From Variovorax sp. JS1663 (GTDB taxonomy: Bacteria; Pseudomonadota; Gammaproteobacteria; Burkholderiales; Burkholderiaceae_C): a DNA stretch of 64,000 nt. The notes under the pieces were generated by a model, which saw nothing but the letters and a program-made list of their open reading frames with translations, ran no database searches and was not told the origin of the DNA. Position numbers and translations under genes: made by a program. The DNA is taken from the NCBI RefSeq assembly GCF_002157355.1, contig NZ_LYMK01000006.1:62001-126000 (forward strand), read 5' to 3'. Each line of letters begins with the position of its first letter. Within the stretch, counting starts at the first letter, position 1. This document shows, in pieces, positions 30,510-41,897 of the stretch.

Positions 30510-31379
30510 TCAGTGCCTGCCGGCGTAGTCGCGCGCGAACTGGTAGGCCACGCGACCGCTGCGCGAACCCCGCTCGAGCGCCCAGACCAGCGCCTCGGCG
30601 CGCGCCGACTCGATGGTTTTCGCATCGGCACCGAAGGAGGACAGCCATTGCGCCACGATCGCGAGGTATTCGTTCTGGCTGAAGGGGTAGAAGCTCACCC
30701 AGAGGCCAAAGCGCTCCGACAAAGAAATCTTCTCCTCGATCACCTCGCCCGGATGCACCTCGCCATCCTCGGTGTGGGTGTAGCTGAGGTTCTCCTTCAT
30801 GTACTCGGGCAGCAAGTGGCGCCGGTTGCTGGTCGCGTAGATCAGCACGTTGGGCGTGGCCGCCGCCACCGAGCCGTCGAGGATGGACTTCAGCGCCTTG
30901 TAGCCCGGCTCGCCTTCGTCGAAGCTCAGGTCGTCGCTGAACACGATGAATTTCTCGGGCCGCTGCGACACCACCTCGACGATGTCGGGCAGGTCGGTCA
31001 ACTCGGCCTTGTCGACCTCGATCAGGCGCAGGCCCTGCGGCGCATAGGCGTGCAGGCAGGCGCGGATCAGGGACGACTTGCCAGTGCCGCGAGCGCCGGT
31101 GAGCAGCACGTTGTTGGCCGGCTTGCCTTCCACGAACTGGCGGGTGTTGCGCTCGATCTTCTCCTTCTGGACGTCAATCTCCTTGAGTGCATCCAGCGGC
31201 ATCGCCGCGAGGTGGCGCACTGGCTCGAGCGTGCCATGGCCCGAGCTGCGGCGGCGGTAGCGCCAGGCGATCGACGCACTCCAGTCGGCAGGCGCCGCGA
31301 GCGGCTGGGGAAGGATGGACTCGATGCGGGTGATGAGTTGCTCGGCGCGCTCGATCAGCTTCTCAAATTTCTCGTTCAT
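30510..31379 (-). CDS. DUF815-family P-loop ATPase
   Basis: A 289-residue AAA-like ATPase of uncharacterised role. Walker A is [12 protein letters not shown], Walker B-like [13 protein letters not shown], and sensor-like [16 protein letters not shown]. This pattern is the DUF815 family, commonly found next to mutT and argJ in Burkholderiales. The ATG overlaps the argJ stop (ATGA). It may act as a loader or remodeller; nothing in the sequence says of what. Confidence 0.9.
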   Translation of the reverse strand: MNEKFEKLIERAEQLITRIESILPQPLAAPADWSASIAWRYRRRSSGHGTLEPVRHLAAMPLDALKEIDVQKEKIERNTRQFVEGKPANNVLLTGARGTGKSSLIRACLHAYAPQGLRLIEVDKAELTDLPDIVEVVSQRPEKFIVFSDDLSFDEGEPGYKALKSILDGSVAAATPNVLIYATSNRRHLLPEYMKENLSYTHTEDGEVHPGEVIEEKISLSERFGLWVSFYPFSQNEYLAIVAQWLSSFGADAKTIESARAEALVWALERGSRSGRVAYQFARDYAGRH

Positions 31380-32605
31380 GACCTGTAGTCGGCGTTGATG
31401 GACACGTAATCGTGACTCAAGTCGCAGGTCCAGACCGTGTCGACCGCATCGCCGCGGCCAAGCCCGATGCGCACTGTGATCTCGCTCTGCTTCATCACGC
31501 GCTGGCCGTCTTCTTCGCGGTAGCTCGGATTGCGCCCGCCCTTGACCGCAACGTGGACGTCGTCCAGGTACAGGTCGATACCGGTCTGGTCCAGGTCGGC
31601 GATGCCGGCATAGCCGACCGCCGCCAGGATGCGCCCGAGGTTCGGGTCGCTCGCGTAGAACGCGGTCTTCACCAGCGGCGAATGCGCGACCGCATAGGCC
31701 ACCAGGCGGCATTCGGCGGCATCGCGGCCGCCCTCGACCCGCACCGTGATGAACTTGGTCGCGCCCTCGCCGTCACGCACGATGGCCTGGGCCAGCTGGC
31801 GCGCGACCGCCTGCATCGCCTCCACCAGCGCCCGGCCCTCGGCCGAGTCCAGCGAGTCGATGGTGGCATGCGCGGCCTTCTGCGTCGCGATCACCACGAA
31901 GGAATCGTTGGTGGAAGTGTCGCCGTCGATGGTCACGCGGTTGAAGGAGGCGTCGGCCAGGGCCTTGGCCAGCGGCTGGACCAGCGCCGGCGCGATCTTC
32001 GCGTCCGTGGCCAGGAAGCCCAGCATGGTCGCCATGTTGGGCCGGATCATGCCTGCGCCCTTGCTGATGCCGGTGATGCTGACGGTCGCCCCGCCGATCT
32101 GCACCTGGCGGCTCGCTGCCTTCGGCACGGTGTCGGTGGTCATGATGCCCTCGGCCGCGCGCGCCCAGTGCGCGGATTGCGCATCGGCCAGCGCGGCAGG
32201 CAGGCCCGCTTCGATGCGGTCGATGGGCAACGGCTCCATGATCACGCCCGTCGAGAAAGGCAGGATCTGCTCCGGCGCGAGCTCAAGCTTGCGGGCCAGC
32301 GCGATGCAAGTGGCGCGCGCGCGGGCCAGCCCGTCCTCGCCGGTACCGGCATTCGCGTTGCCGGTGTTGATCAGCATCGCGCGGATGCCGAAATCCTTCT
32401 GCAGATGCTCGCGGCAGACCTGCACCGGCGCGGCACAGAAACGGTTCTGCGTGAACACGCCGCCGACGGCCGCGCCCTCGTCGATCAGCACCACCGTCAG
32501 GTCCTTGCGGTTGGCCTTGCGCACGCCCGCTTCGGCCACGCCGATGCGGATGCCGGGGACCGCATGCAGCGCGGCGGGATCGGGAGCGGAGAGATTCACG
32601 GGCAT
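31376..32605 (-). CDS. argJ: Bifunctional ornithine acetyltransferase / N-acetylglutamate synthase
   Basis: A 409-residue enzyme of arginine synthesis that recycles the acetyl group between acetylornithine and glutamate. The self-cleavage region [20 protein letters not shown] is intact; the precursor splits before the threonine of ATML to form the active alpha/beta tetramer. Other landmarks are [11 protein letters not shown] and [13 protein letters not shown]. The gene lies 23 bp after secA and overlaps the DUF815 ATPase gene. Confidence 0.97.
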   Translation of the reverse strand: MPVNLSAPDPAALHAVPGIRIGVAEAGVRKANRKDLTVVLIDEGAAVGGVFTQNRFCAAPVQVCREHLQKDFGIRAMLINTGNANAGTGEDGLARARATCIALARKLELAPEQILPFSTGVIMEPLPIDRIEAGLPAALADAQSAHWARAAEGIMTTDTVPKAASRQVQIGGATVSITGISKGAGMIRPNMATMLGFLATDAKIAPALVQPLAKALADASFNRVTIDGDTSTNDSFVVIATQKAAHATIDSLDSAEGRALVEAMQAVARQLAQAIVRDGEGATKFITVRVEGGRDAAECRLVAYAVAHSPLVKTAFYASDPNLGRILAAVGYAGIADLDQTGIDLYLDDVHVAVKGGRNPSYREEDGQRVMKQSEITVRIGLGRGDAVDTVWTCDLSHDYVSINADYRS

Positions 32606-32628
32606 GAGATTTCCCTCGGGGATGCGGC

Positions 32629-35412
<2,784 letters not shown>

Positions 35413-35585
35413 GCGAGCGGGTCGACAGCGACCCCATGGCATGCGGGCTGCGCGACCGAAATTCCTAAGATAGTGAAAGCAGGTGGGCACGCTTGGCGCA
35501 GAATCAACACGCCAGGCGCTGGGACCCTCCGGCGCGTACGCCGGCAAACCGGGCATTTTAGCCGCGCCGCTTGACGCCTTCACGC

Positions 35586-35891
35586 ATGAACCGCCGTTTC
35601 CACCCCGTCACCCTGCAGCAGGCCGCCGAGGATTCCCCTACCCTCGCCGGCCTGATGGCGCGCGCCCGCGACGCCGAAGAACGGCTGAAGGCGATCCGGG
35701 ACCTGATCCCGTCCGAGATGCGCGCTGCCGTGCAGGCCGGCCCGGTCGAGGACGGCAACTGGTGCCTGCTGGTACAGGGCAGCGCCGCCGCCGCCAAGCT
35801 GCGGCAACTGCTGCCCGCGCTGCAGGCGCGGTTGAAGTCCAGAGGCTGGGCCGACACGGCCCTGCGCCTTAAGGTCCTGACGCGTCGCTGA
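35586..35891 (+). CDS. DciA-like (DUF721) protein
   Basis: A 101-residue protein in the usual betaproteobacterial place divergent from secA. The pattern [20 protein letters not shown] then [21 protein letters not shown] followed by RLKSRGW and LRLKVL fits the DUF721/DciA fold, whose members load the replicative helicase. The protein is short and the similarity modest, so the helicase-loader role is inferred. A start 15 bp upstream (35571) is also possible. Confidence 0.72.
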   Translation: MNRRFHPVTLQQAAEDSPTLAGLMARARDAEERLKAIRDLIPSEMRAAVQAGPVEDGNWCLLVQGSAAAAKLRQLLPALQARLKSRGWADTALRLKVLTRR

Positions 35892-35996
35892 GCGGCGAAC
35901 GTCGGCGTTCCGCGTTCAGTGCGTCTCGCGGCGCTGCGTAACGGGTGCCGGCCAACCGGTGTCGGGGTCGCCAAGCTCAAGCGGCGTGCACGCTCC

Positions 35997-36347
35997 TCAC
36001 GGTGGACGCCTGTCAGCGGCGATGCGGTCCCGGACCACCTTGGCCGCGCGGCGGTACATCGCGATCATGTTCACCATGCCGGCGAAACCAAAGACCGCGC
36101 CGGTCAGGGCCGCCATCAGGAGGATGCCGGGAAACTCGTAGCTGTGGACGAGGATGGCCAGCGCCAGCAGCCCCAGCCAGAGGCAGGCCCAGCGGAGGAT
36201 GTACATGTCCATGTAGCTCCTGAGCCAGAGCGCGTTCCGGTAATCGACCTCGGCAGCCTCATCCTCGCTGCTGCCGGCGGACACGGGCTCCAGCATGCCG
36301 CGGGGCGACCAGAATCGGCTCCAGAGCGATGCGCCTGCGGGGTTCAT
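35997..36347 (-). CDS. Small two-helix membrane protein of unknown function
   Basis: A 116-residue protein. The N-terminal 45 residues are soluble and acidic (SAGSSEDEAAEVDYRN); two hydrophobic helices follow (WACLWLGLLALAILVHSY and GILLMAALTGAVFGFAGMV), then a basic tail. I do not recognise a family. It is flanked by short non-coding gaps, and no partner gene is evident. The regular helix pattern and basic end make it a likely real gene. Confidence 0.6.
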   Translation of the reverse strand: MNPAGASLWSRFWSPRGMLEPVSAGSSEDEAAEVDYRNALWLRSYMDMYILRWACLWLGLLALAILVHSYEFPGILLMAALTGAVFGFAGMVNMIAMYRRAAKVVRDRIAADRRPP

Positions 36348-36388
36348 GGCCGACAGTGTCTCAAAGCGCCGCAGGGGCCTGGCTGCTT

Positions 36389-36405
36389 CCGGGCGCGGCG
36401 CCCGG
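36389..36405. repeat. GC-rich 7-bp-arm hairpin CCGGGCG-CGG-CGCCCGG
   Basis: A perfect inverted repeat in the 133-bp gap between two small membrane-protein genes. There is no T run on either side, so it is not a clear terminator. Confidence 0.35.
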
Positions 36406-36480
36406 CACGCGCGGTAGCGTCATTCGATACCCCGGGCGTTCGTCGACGGAATGGGCGCGTGGGCTGTCTACATTGCCCCC

Positions 36481-36891
36481 ATGAAGCCGCTCACTTCCAT
36501 TTCCTTCCTCCCTCACGCCCTGTCGCCTGCGCCGCAGGCCGTCGACGAGCTCGATGACGTGGACTGGCCGCAGCCCCTGGCCAAAAAGGACGGGGGCTGG
36601 AATCCGGCGCCGCTGGAGTGGCTCTTCGGGGGCTTTCTCCTGTGCATGGCGATCGCGGCGCTTCCGCTGTTGGGTATCCGGTGGACCATGCCGGAAGCGA
36701 TGCGGTTGGGCGCCGCCCTCGCAGATACCGTGGTCTTCGCGCTGCCCGTCGTCGTTCCGCTTCCCTTTCTTTTTTTCGGCTGCGCAGCCGCGCTGATCCT
36801 GCAACCGCGCTCCAGGACACCGGCCGCCTTCGCGGCCTTCGCCACGGCCTTGACCATCGGGCTGGCCGCGGTGCATGCGCTGCTGGGCTAG
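36481..36891 (+). CDS. Small three-helix membrane protein of unknown function
   Basis: A 136-residue protein starting MKPLTSISFLPHAL; the in-frame ATG at 36451 is an alternative start. The N-terminal 45 residues are soluble (DELDDVDWPQPLAKKDGG), followed by three hydrophobic helices (LFGGFLLCMAIAALPLLGI, TVVFALPVVVPLPFLFFG and AAFATALTIGLAAVHAL). No family recognised. It overlaps the end of the convergent SDR gene by 4 bp. Confidence 0.6.
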   Translation: MKPLTSISFLPHALSPAPQAVDELDDVDWPQPLAKKDGGWNPAPLEWLFGGFLLCMAIAALPLLGIRWTMPEAMRLGAALADTVVFALPVVVPLPFLFFGCAAALILQPRSRTPAAFAAFATALTIGLAAVHALLG

Positions 36892-37805
36892 CGCCCCGGC
36901 ACGCCACCCTTTTCCGAAGCCAGCTTCAGCAGATCGCCCATGCCGACGCGGTGCAGCATCTCCGCGCGCAGCCGGTCCAGCACGGCGAAGCCGACATCGG
37001 CGCCGTCCTGCGCCGGATCCACATGGACGCGGAACGGGCGCTGGCCGAAGGGCGTGTCCACCACCGTGACGATCGCATCGGCCACCGCGGACGCATCCGC
37101 CCACGCGCGGACGATCGCGGCGAAGGCGCGCTGGATCTCCTCGCCGGAGCCCATATAAGGCCCGCTCTCATAGGCCGCGGCCACGGACGGATCGCCCGGC
37201 TGGCCTGCATGCGCGAAGTGGTTGGTGCCGGAGGTGAACGCACCCGGCACGATGATCGAAGTCTCGATGCCCCAGCGCGACAGCTCCCGCGCGTACTGCA
37301 CCGCGATCGCATCCATCGCGGCCTTGGCGCCGAAGTACGGCGCGAGACAGGGCGGCGTGCCGCCCGCCGAGCCGGAGCTCGACACCCACAGCAGCAGCCC
37401 CTTGCGGAGCGCCCGCAGGCGGGGCAGCACCGCGCGGTTGACGCGCTGCGTGCCGATCACGTTGCTGTCGTAGAGCTGCGCGTACTGCTCGGGCGTGAAC
37501 GATTCGGCCGGGCCGAACACCATGTCGCCGGCGTTCTGCATGACGACGTCGATGCGGCCGGCATCGGCAATGGCCCGGGCCACGCCCGCATCGACCGAGG
37601 CCTGCGACTGCACGTCCAGCTCGATCGTGCGCAGGTCGATGCCGCGTTCGGCGGCCAGGCGGGCCATTGCGGCTGCGTTGGCGGCGTTGCGGCCCGCCAG
37701 GTCGCGCATGGATGCGTAGACGGTATGGCCAGCCTCGGCCAGCTTCTCGGCAGTGAGGCGGCCGAAACCGCTGGAGGCGCCGATGAGGATGATCTTCTTG
37801 CTCAT
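36888..37805 (-). CDS. Short-chain dehydrogenase/reductase (SDR) 1
   Basis: A 305-residue NAD(P)-dependent oxidoreductase. The cofactor motif is LIGASSGFGRLTAEKL; the dinucleotide-region NAG is in VVMQNAGDM; the catalytic serine and YxxxK are in VSSSGSAGGTPPCLAPYFGAK. The length is above the classical 250 because of a C-terminal extension after 240. Substrate unknown. It follows the second SDR by 37 bp on the same strand, so the two are likely co-transcribed under the divergent LysR regulator. Confidence 0.88.
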   Translation of the reverse strand: MSKKIILIGASSGFGRLTAEKLAEAGHTVYASMRDLAGRNAANAAAMARLAAERGIDLRTIELDVQSQASVDAGVARAIADAGRIDVVMQNAGDMVFGPAESFTPEQYAQLYDSNVIGTQRVNRAVLPRLRALRKGLLLWVSSSGSAGGTPPCLAPYFGAKAAMDAIAVQYARELSRWGIETSIIVPGAFTSGTNHFAHAGQPGDPSVAAAYESGPYMGSGEEIQRAFAAIVRAWADASAVADAIVTVVDTPFGQRPFRVHVDPAQDGADVGFAVLDRLRAEMLHRVGMGDLLKLASEKGGVPGR

Positions 37806-37842
37806 GACACAACCTTTGGCCGGGGGATGCGTGAGATACCGA

Positions 37843-38583
37843 TCAGACGATGCCGCCGTTGGCGCGCAGCACCTGCCCGTTGATCCAGGCACCATCCGGC
37901 CCGGCCAGGAAGGCCACGGCATTGGCGATGTCCTCGGGACGGCCCAGGCGCTCCAGCGGCGCGAGGCGGGTCAACTGGTCGATCACCGACTGCGGCTTGC
38001 CGTTGAGGAACAGGTCGGTCGCCGTCGGACCGGGCGCGACCGCATTGACGGTGATGTTGCGGCCGCGCATTTCCTTGGCCAGCACGTGCGTCGCGGCCTC
38101 GATACCGGCCTTGGTGGCGGCATAGGCGGCATAGCCGGGCTGGTAGAGCCCCACCACGCTGGACGACAGGTTGATGATGCGGCCGCCTTCGCGCACGCGC
38201 CTGGCCGCCTCGCGCATGGTGTACAGGCTGCCCTTGAGGTTGATCGCGATCTGGCTGTCGATTAGCGCATCGTCGGACTCGCCCAGCGGGGCCAGCTTCA
38301 TGATGCCGGCGTTGTTGACCAGCACGTCGACGCCGCCGAAAGCCGCCTGCGCGGCGTCGAACATGCGGCGCACCGCCTGGGGATCGCTGACGTCGGCCTG
38401 GGCCGTGAGGGCGCGGCCGCCGGCCGCCTCGATCCCGGCGGCCAGCGCGGCGGCCTCCTTCTCGCTGCCGGCGTAATTCACCACCACGGTGAAGCCGTTG
38501 GCGGCCAGGCGGGTGGCGATGGCGGCACCGATGCCGCGGGAGGCGCCGGTGACGAGGGCGACCTTGTCTTCTTGCGTGTTCAT
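37843..38583 (-). CDS. Short-chain dehydrogenase/reductase (SDR) 2, classical type
   Basis: A 246-residue classical SDR. Cofactor motif TGASRGIGAAIATRL, structural NAG in LVNNAGIMKL, catalytic Ser in INLSSSVVG and YAATK (YxxxK) at the active site. The end AGPDGAWINGQVLRANGGIV is typical of FabG-like enzymes. The reaction cannot be assigned beyond oxidation/reduction of a carbonyl or alcohol. First gene of the probable pair, divergent from LysR. Confidence 0.93.
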   Translation of the reverse strand: MNTQEDKVALVTGASRGIGAAIATRLAANGFTVVVNYAGSEKEAAALAAGIEAAGGRALTAQADVSDPQAVRRMFDAAQAAFGGVDVLVNNAGIMKLAPLGESDDALIDSQIAINLKGSLYTMREAARRVREGGRIINLSSSVVGLYQPGYAAYAATKAGIEAATHVLAKEMRGRNITVNAVAPGPTATDLFLNGKPQSVIDQLTRLAPLERLGRPEDIANAVAFLAGPDGAWINGQVLRANGGIV

Positions 38584-38710
38584 GAGCGTTCCTTGTGTTG
38601 CGCCGCCGAACCTTCCGACGACTGAAACATACTGTGCCTATTCGCTCGTCAAAGATAATCTCGCCAAATTCGCCATCAAAATTCATCCACTGCGAACAAT
38701 AGGGGCCGCC
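38584..38710. promoter_or_regulatory. divergent promoter region between SDR genes and LysR regulator
   Basis: The 127-bp gap is AT-rich compared with its flanks. ATTCGCTCGTCAAA (38640) is echoed by ATTCGCCATCAAA (38668), a direct repeat 28 bp apart. On the minus strand TTGACG (38647-38652) and TATGTT (38626-38631) could be -35 and -10 for the SDR pair, but the spacer is only 15 bp. LysR regulators usually bind such regions. Confidence 0.5.
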
Positions 38711-39625
38711 ATGGACCGACTGGAAGCGATGCGCGTCTTCACCCGCATCGTCGAGCGCCGCAGCTTCACACTGGCCGCGCAGGACACGGGTGCGCCCCGC
38801 TCGACGGTGACGACGGTGATCCGCGAGATGGAGGCTCGCCTGGGCGTGCGCCTCCTGCAGCGCACCACCCGCACCGTGACGCCAACCCTGGACGGCGAGG
38901 CCTACTACCGGCGCTGCCTGGCGATCCTGGACGACGTCGAGGATGCCGAGGGCGCCTTCAAGGGGGCGCGGCCCAAGGGCCTGCTGCGGGTCGACGTACA
39001 GGGTACGCTTGCGCGCCACTTCCTGATGCCGGGGCTGCCCGACTTCTTCGCGCAGCACCCGGACATCGAGCTGTCCATGAGCGAAAGCGACCGCTGGGTC
39101 GACCCGGTGCAGGAGGGCGTGGACTGCGTGCTGCGCTATGGGCAGTTGCCCGACAGCGACCTGGTGGCGCGCCGCGTCGCGATGCTGGAGCGGCTGACCT
39201 GCGCATCGCGCGAATATCTGGCGCGCTTCGGCACGCCCGCTTCGCTGGACGATCTGGCGGGGCATCGCATCGTCGGCATCCGGCGGTTGACGACGTCCCA
39301 CGTCACGCCGCTGGAGTTCGGCGTCGATGGCAACTTCCGGGTAGTGGAACTGCCCGCGACGCTGTCGGTCACCGGGCCGGAAAGCTACCTCAAGGGCCTG
39401 CAGCTCGGCCTGGGCCTGGCGCAGGTGCCGCGCTTCCATGTCGAGGAGGACCTGGCGGCCGGGCGGCTGGTCGAGATCCTGCGCGACACACCGCCGCCGT
39501 CGATGCCGGTGTCACTGGTGTATCCGCGCAGCCGGCAGCTGTCGCCGCGCGTGCGTGCCTTCCTCGACTGGGCGGCCCAGGCCTTCGCGGCGCGGTTGCG
39601 CACGCCTGCTGCAGACGTGCCTTGA
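38711..39625 (+). CDS. LysR-family transcription regulator
   Basis: A 304-residue regulator. The winged-helix N-terminus is MDRLEAMRVFTRIVERRSF with recognition helix APRSTVTTVIREMEARLGV, followed by RLLQRTTRTVTPTLDGE. The ligand-binding domain (about 90-295) is of the substrate-binding-protein type. It is divergent from the two SDR genes, so it most likely controls them. The effector is unknown. Confidence 0.94.
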   Translation: MDRLEAMRVFTRIVERRSFTLAAQDTGAPRSTVTTVIREMEARLGVRLLQRTTRTVTPTLDGEAYYRRCLAILDDVEDAEGAFKGARPKGLLRVDVQGTLARHFLMPGLPDFFAQHPDIELSMSESDRWVDPVQEGVDCVLRYGQLPDSDLVARRVAMLERLTCASREYLARFGTPASLDDLAGHRIVGIRRLTTSHVTPLEFGVDGNFRVVELPATLSVTGPESYLKGLQLGLGLAQVPRFHVEEDLAAGRLVEILRDTPPPSMPVSLVYPRSRQLSPRVRAFLDWAAQAFAARLRTPAADVP

Positions 39626-39676
39626 CTCGAAGGCCATGCGAGGGGCGGCAGCGCCGGCCCTTCCGGGAACATGGGA

Positions 39677-39752
39677 TGGTGCCGCTTGTCGGAATCGAAC
39701 TGACGACCTACCGCTTACAAGGCGGGTGCTCTACCAACTGAGCTAAAGCGGC
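39677..39752 (-). tRNA. tRNA-Thr (anticodon TGT)
   Basis: 76 nt including encoded CCA. The acceptor stem GCCGCTT pairs with AAGCGGC, the D arm contains AGCTCAGTTGGTAGAGC, the anticodon loop is CTTGTAA (anticodon TGT) and the T arm has GTTCGATTC. The outermost anticodon-stem pair is a C-T mismatch. It lies 61 bp after sspB on the same strand; TAGAAT at 39771-39776 is a possible own -10. Confidence 0.96.
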
Positions 39753-39813
39753 TGGGAAATGTGAAGGCTGATTCTACCGACGGCCCTAACACGCGCCGCC
39801 GCACCGAGCGTCA

Positions 39814-40374
39814 TTACTTGATGCGCTTCAGCGAAGGCCGCGCGCCGCCGTTGCTGCCCGGCGGACGCGGTGGGCCCTCCGGATCCGAGGACGCAGGCGC
39901 CACGGCCGCGTCCTCCGCGCCGGCTTCACCGCTGACCAGGTGAACCACCTTGCCGGCGTCGATTTCGGCGCTCTTGGAGGCGTCACGCAAGGAGGCGCGA
40001 GGCGCGGCGGGAGAAGCAGTGGCGCCGGTTTCGGCCGGCGCCGGCGCAGGGACCGGCGCTGGAAAGGCCATGCCCTGCCCGTTCTCGCGCGCATAGATCG
40101 CGATCACGCGGCCGACCGGCACGCTGATTTCCCGGGCCGTGCCGGCGAAGCGCGCCTTGAACTCGATGAAGTCGTTGCCGAGCTTGAGCGAGCTGGTCGC
40201 GTCGAAGCTGATGTTCAGCACGATCTCGCCGTTCTTCACGTACTCGCGCGGCACCTGCACGGTGTCGTCGACCTGCACCGCCACGTAGGGGGTGAAGCCG
40301 TTGTCCGTGCACCACTCGTACAGCGCCCGGATCAGGTACGGGCGGGTGGAAGAGGACTCCAGCGCGTTGATCAT
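39814..40374 (-). CDS. sspB: ClpXP protease specificity-enhancing factor SspB
   Basis: A 186-residue adaptor that delivers ssrA-tagged proteins to ClpXP. The N-terminal domain is conserved (RPYLIRALYEWCTDNGFTPY, NISFDATSSLKLGND). It is followed by a long Ala/Pro-rich linker and a short C-terminal tail RPSLKRIK, which in SspB binds ClpX. The gene follows sspA by 30 bp. Confidence 0.95.
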   Translation of the reverse strand: MINALESSSTRPYLIRALYEWCTDNGFTPYVAVQVDDTVQVPREYVKNGEIVLNISFDATSSLKLGNDFIEFKARFAGTAREISVPVGRVIAIYARENGQGMAFPAPVPAPAPAETGATASPAAPRASLRDASKSAEIDAGKVVHLVSGEAGAEDAAVAPASSDPEGPPRPPGSNGGARPSLKRIK

Positions 40375-40404
40375 GAGGAACAGGCGGTCGGCAGCGTTTC
40401 GCGG

Positions 40405-41016
40405 TTACTTGCGCATGACCTTTTCGGACGGCGTCAGCGCCTCGATGTAGGCCGGGCGGGAGAAGATGCGCTCGGCGTACTTCAGCAGCGGCGCCGCGTT
40501 CTTGCTGAGGTCGATGCCATAGTAATCCAGGCGCCAGAGCAGCGGCGCAATGGCAACGTCCAGCATCGAGAAATTGTCCCCGAGCATGTATTTGTTCTTG
40601 AGGAACACGGGCGCGAGCTGGGTCAGGCGGTCGCGGATGTGGGCGCGGGCTTTCTCCAACGCCTTCTCGTTGCCCTTGGCGCTGCGGTTCTCCAGCGTGG
40701 ACACGTGCACGAACAGCTCCTTCTCGAAGTTGAGCAGGAAAAGCCGCACACGGGCGCGGTCGACCGGGTCGCCAGGCATCAGTTGCGGGTGCGGGAAGCG
40801 CTCGTCGATGTACTCGTTGATGATGTTCGACTCGTACAGGATCAGGTCCCGCTCGACCAGGATCGGCACCTGGCCATAGGGGTTCATCACGCTGATGTCT
40901 TCGGGCTTGTTGTACAGGTCGACGTCGCGGATCTCGAAGTCCATGCCCTTTTCGAACAGGACGAAGCGGCAACGATGGGAAAAGGGGCAGGTCGTTCCGG
41001 AATACAAGACCATCAT
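40405..41016 (-). CDS. sspA: Stringent starvation protein A (GST-fold)
   Basis: A 203-residue RNA-polymerase-associated protein with a glutathione-transferase fold. The thioredoxin-like N-terminal domain is MMVLYSGTTCPFSHRCRFVL, with the conserved VDLYNKPEDISVMNPYGQVP; the helical C-terminal domain has NKYMLGDNFSMLDVAIAPLL. It is the first gene of sspA-sspB, after the pet-operon terminator. Confidence 0.95.
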   Translation of the reverse strand: MMVLYSGTTCPFSHRCRFVLFEKGMDFEIRDVDLYNKPEDISVMNPYGQVPILVERDLILYESNIINEYIDERFPHPQLMPGDPVDRARVRLFLLNFEKELFVHVSTLENRSAKGNEKALEKARAHIRDRLTQLAPVFLKNKYMLGDNFSMLDVAIAPLLWRLDYYGIDLSKNAAPLLKYAERIFSRPAYIEALTPSEKVMRK

Positions 41017-41030
41017 GGCGTAAGGCTCCT

Positions 41031-41069
41031 AAAAATCAAAAAGAGTGGGTTGCCTTCAGCAACCCACTC
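41031..41069 (-). terminator. strong intrinsic terminator after petC
   Basis: On the minus strand GAGTGGGTTGC and GCAACCCACTC form a perfect 11-bp stem with a 5-nt loop, followed by TTTTTGATTTTT. It lies between the petC stop and the sspA start, so it separates petABC from sspAB. Confidence 0.93.
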
Positions 41070-41121
41070 CGCAAGGACGCGTGCCCGGCAAAACCGGGTC
41101 GCGCTCCCATGTCTACATCAC

Positions 41122-41877
41122 CTACTTCACGTCCTTCCAGTACGACGCGTTGAGGCGCCATACGAAGACCAGCGCCATCACCAGGAACAGCATGACCCAG
41201 ACGCCGACACGGATGCGCGTGTTCTGCGCCGGCTCGGCCATCCACTGCATGTAGGCCACGAGGTCGCCCATCGCCTGGTCGTATTGCAGCGGCGACATCG
41301 TGCCGGGGCTGACCTGCTCCCAGCCCTTGAAGACTTCGGTCGCATGGCCATGGGACTCGATCTTGTCGAAGACCGGTCGGCGCTCACCCTGCAGTTCCCA
41401 CAGCACATGGGGCATGCCCACGCTCGGGAACACGAGGTTGTTCCAGCCGGTGGCCTTGGTGTCGTCGCGGTAGAAGGTGCGCAGGTAGGTGTAGAGGTAG
41501 TCGGCGCCCGTGCCGCCGTGGCCGGCGCGCGAGCGGGCGACCAGCGTGAGGTCGGGCGGTATGCCGCCGAACCACGCCTTGGCCTGGGCCGGGTCCAGGT
41601 TGGCCTTCATCGTCTCGCCGACCTTCTCGGTCGTGAACAGCAGGTTGTCCTTGATCTGCTGCTCGGTGATGCCAATGTCCTGCAGCCGGTTGTAGCGCAT
41701 GAACGCCGCCGAGTGGCAGTTGAGGCAGTAATTGACGAAGAGCTTGGCACCGTTCTGCAGCGCGGCCAGGTCGTTGGTCTTGTTCGGTGCCTTGTCCCAG
41801 GCGATGCCGCCCTCGGCGGCCTGCGCGCCGGCGGCGATGCCGAGCGCTGCGATCAACGTGAGGATCAGTTTCTTCAT
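41122..41877 (-). CDS. petC: Ubiquinol-cytochrome c reductase, cytochrome c1 subunit
   Basis: A 251-residue periplasmic haem protein of the bc1 complex that passes electrons from the Rieske protein to cytochrome c. Signal peptide KKLILTLIAALGIAAGAQA; haem-binding CNCH in VNYCLNCHSAAF; a late methionine ligand region near SPGTMSPLQYDQAMGD; one C-terminal anchor helix (VWVMLFLVMALVFVW). The start at MKKLILTL is preferred over an ATG eight codons upstream that lies in the petB junction. Last gene of petABC. Confidence 0.96.
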   Translation of the reverse strand: MKKLILTLIAALGIAAGAQAAEGGIAWDKAPNKTNDLAALQNGAKLFVNYCLNCHSAAFMRYNRLQDIGITEQQIKDNLLFTTEKVGETMKANLDPAQAKAWFGGIPPDLTLVARSRAGHGGTGADYLYTYLRTFYRDDTKATGWNNLVFPSVGMPHVLWELQGERRPVFDKIESHGHATEVFKGWEQVSPGTMSPLQYDQAMGDLVAYMQWMAEPAQNTRIRVGVWVMLFLVMALVFVWRLNASYWKDVK

Positions 41878-41897
41878 TGTCGTGGGCTCCGGTTCTC

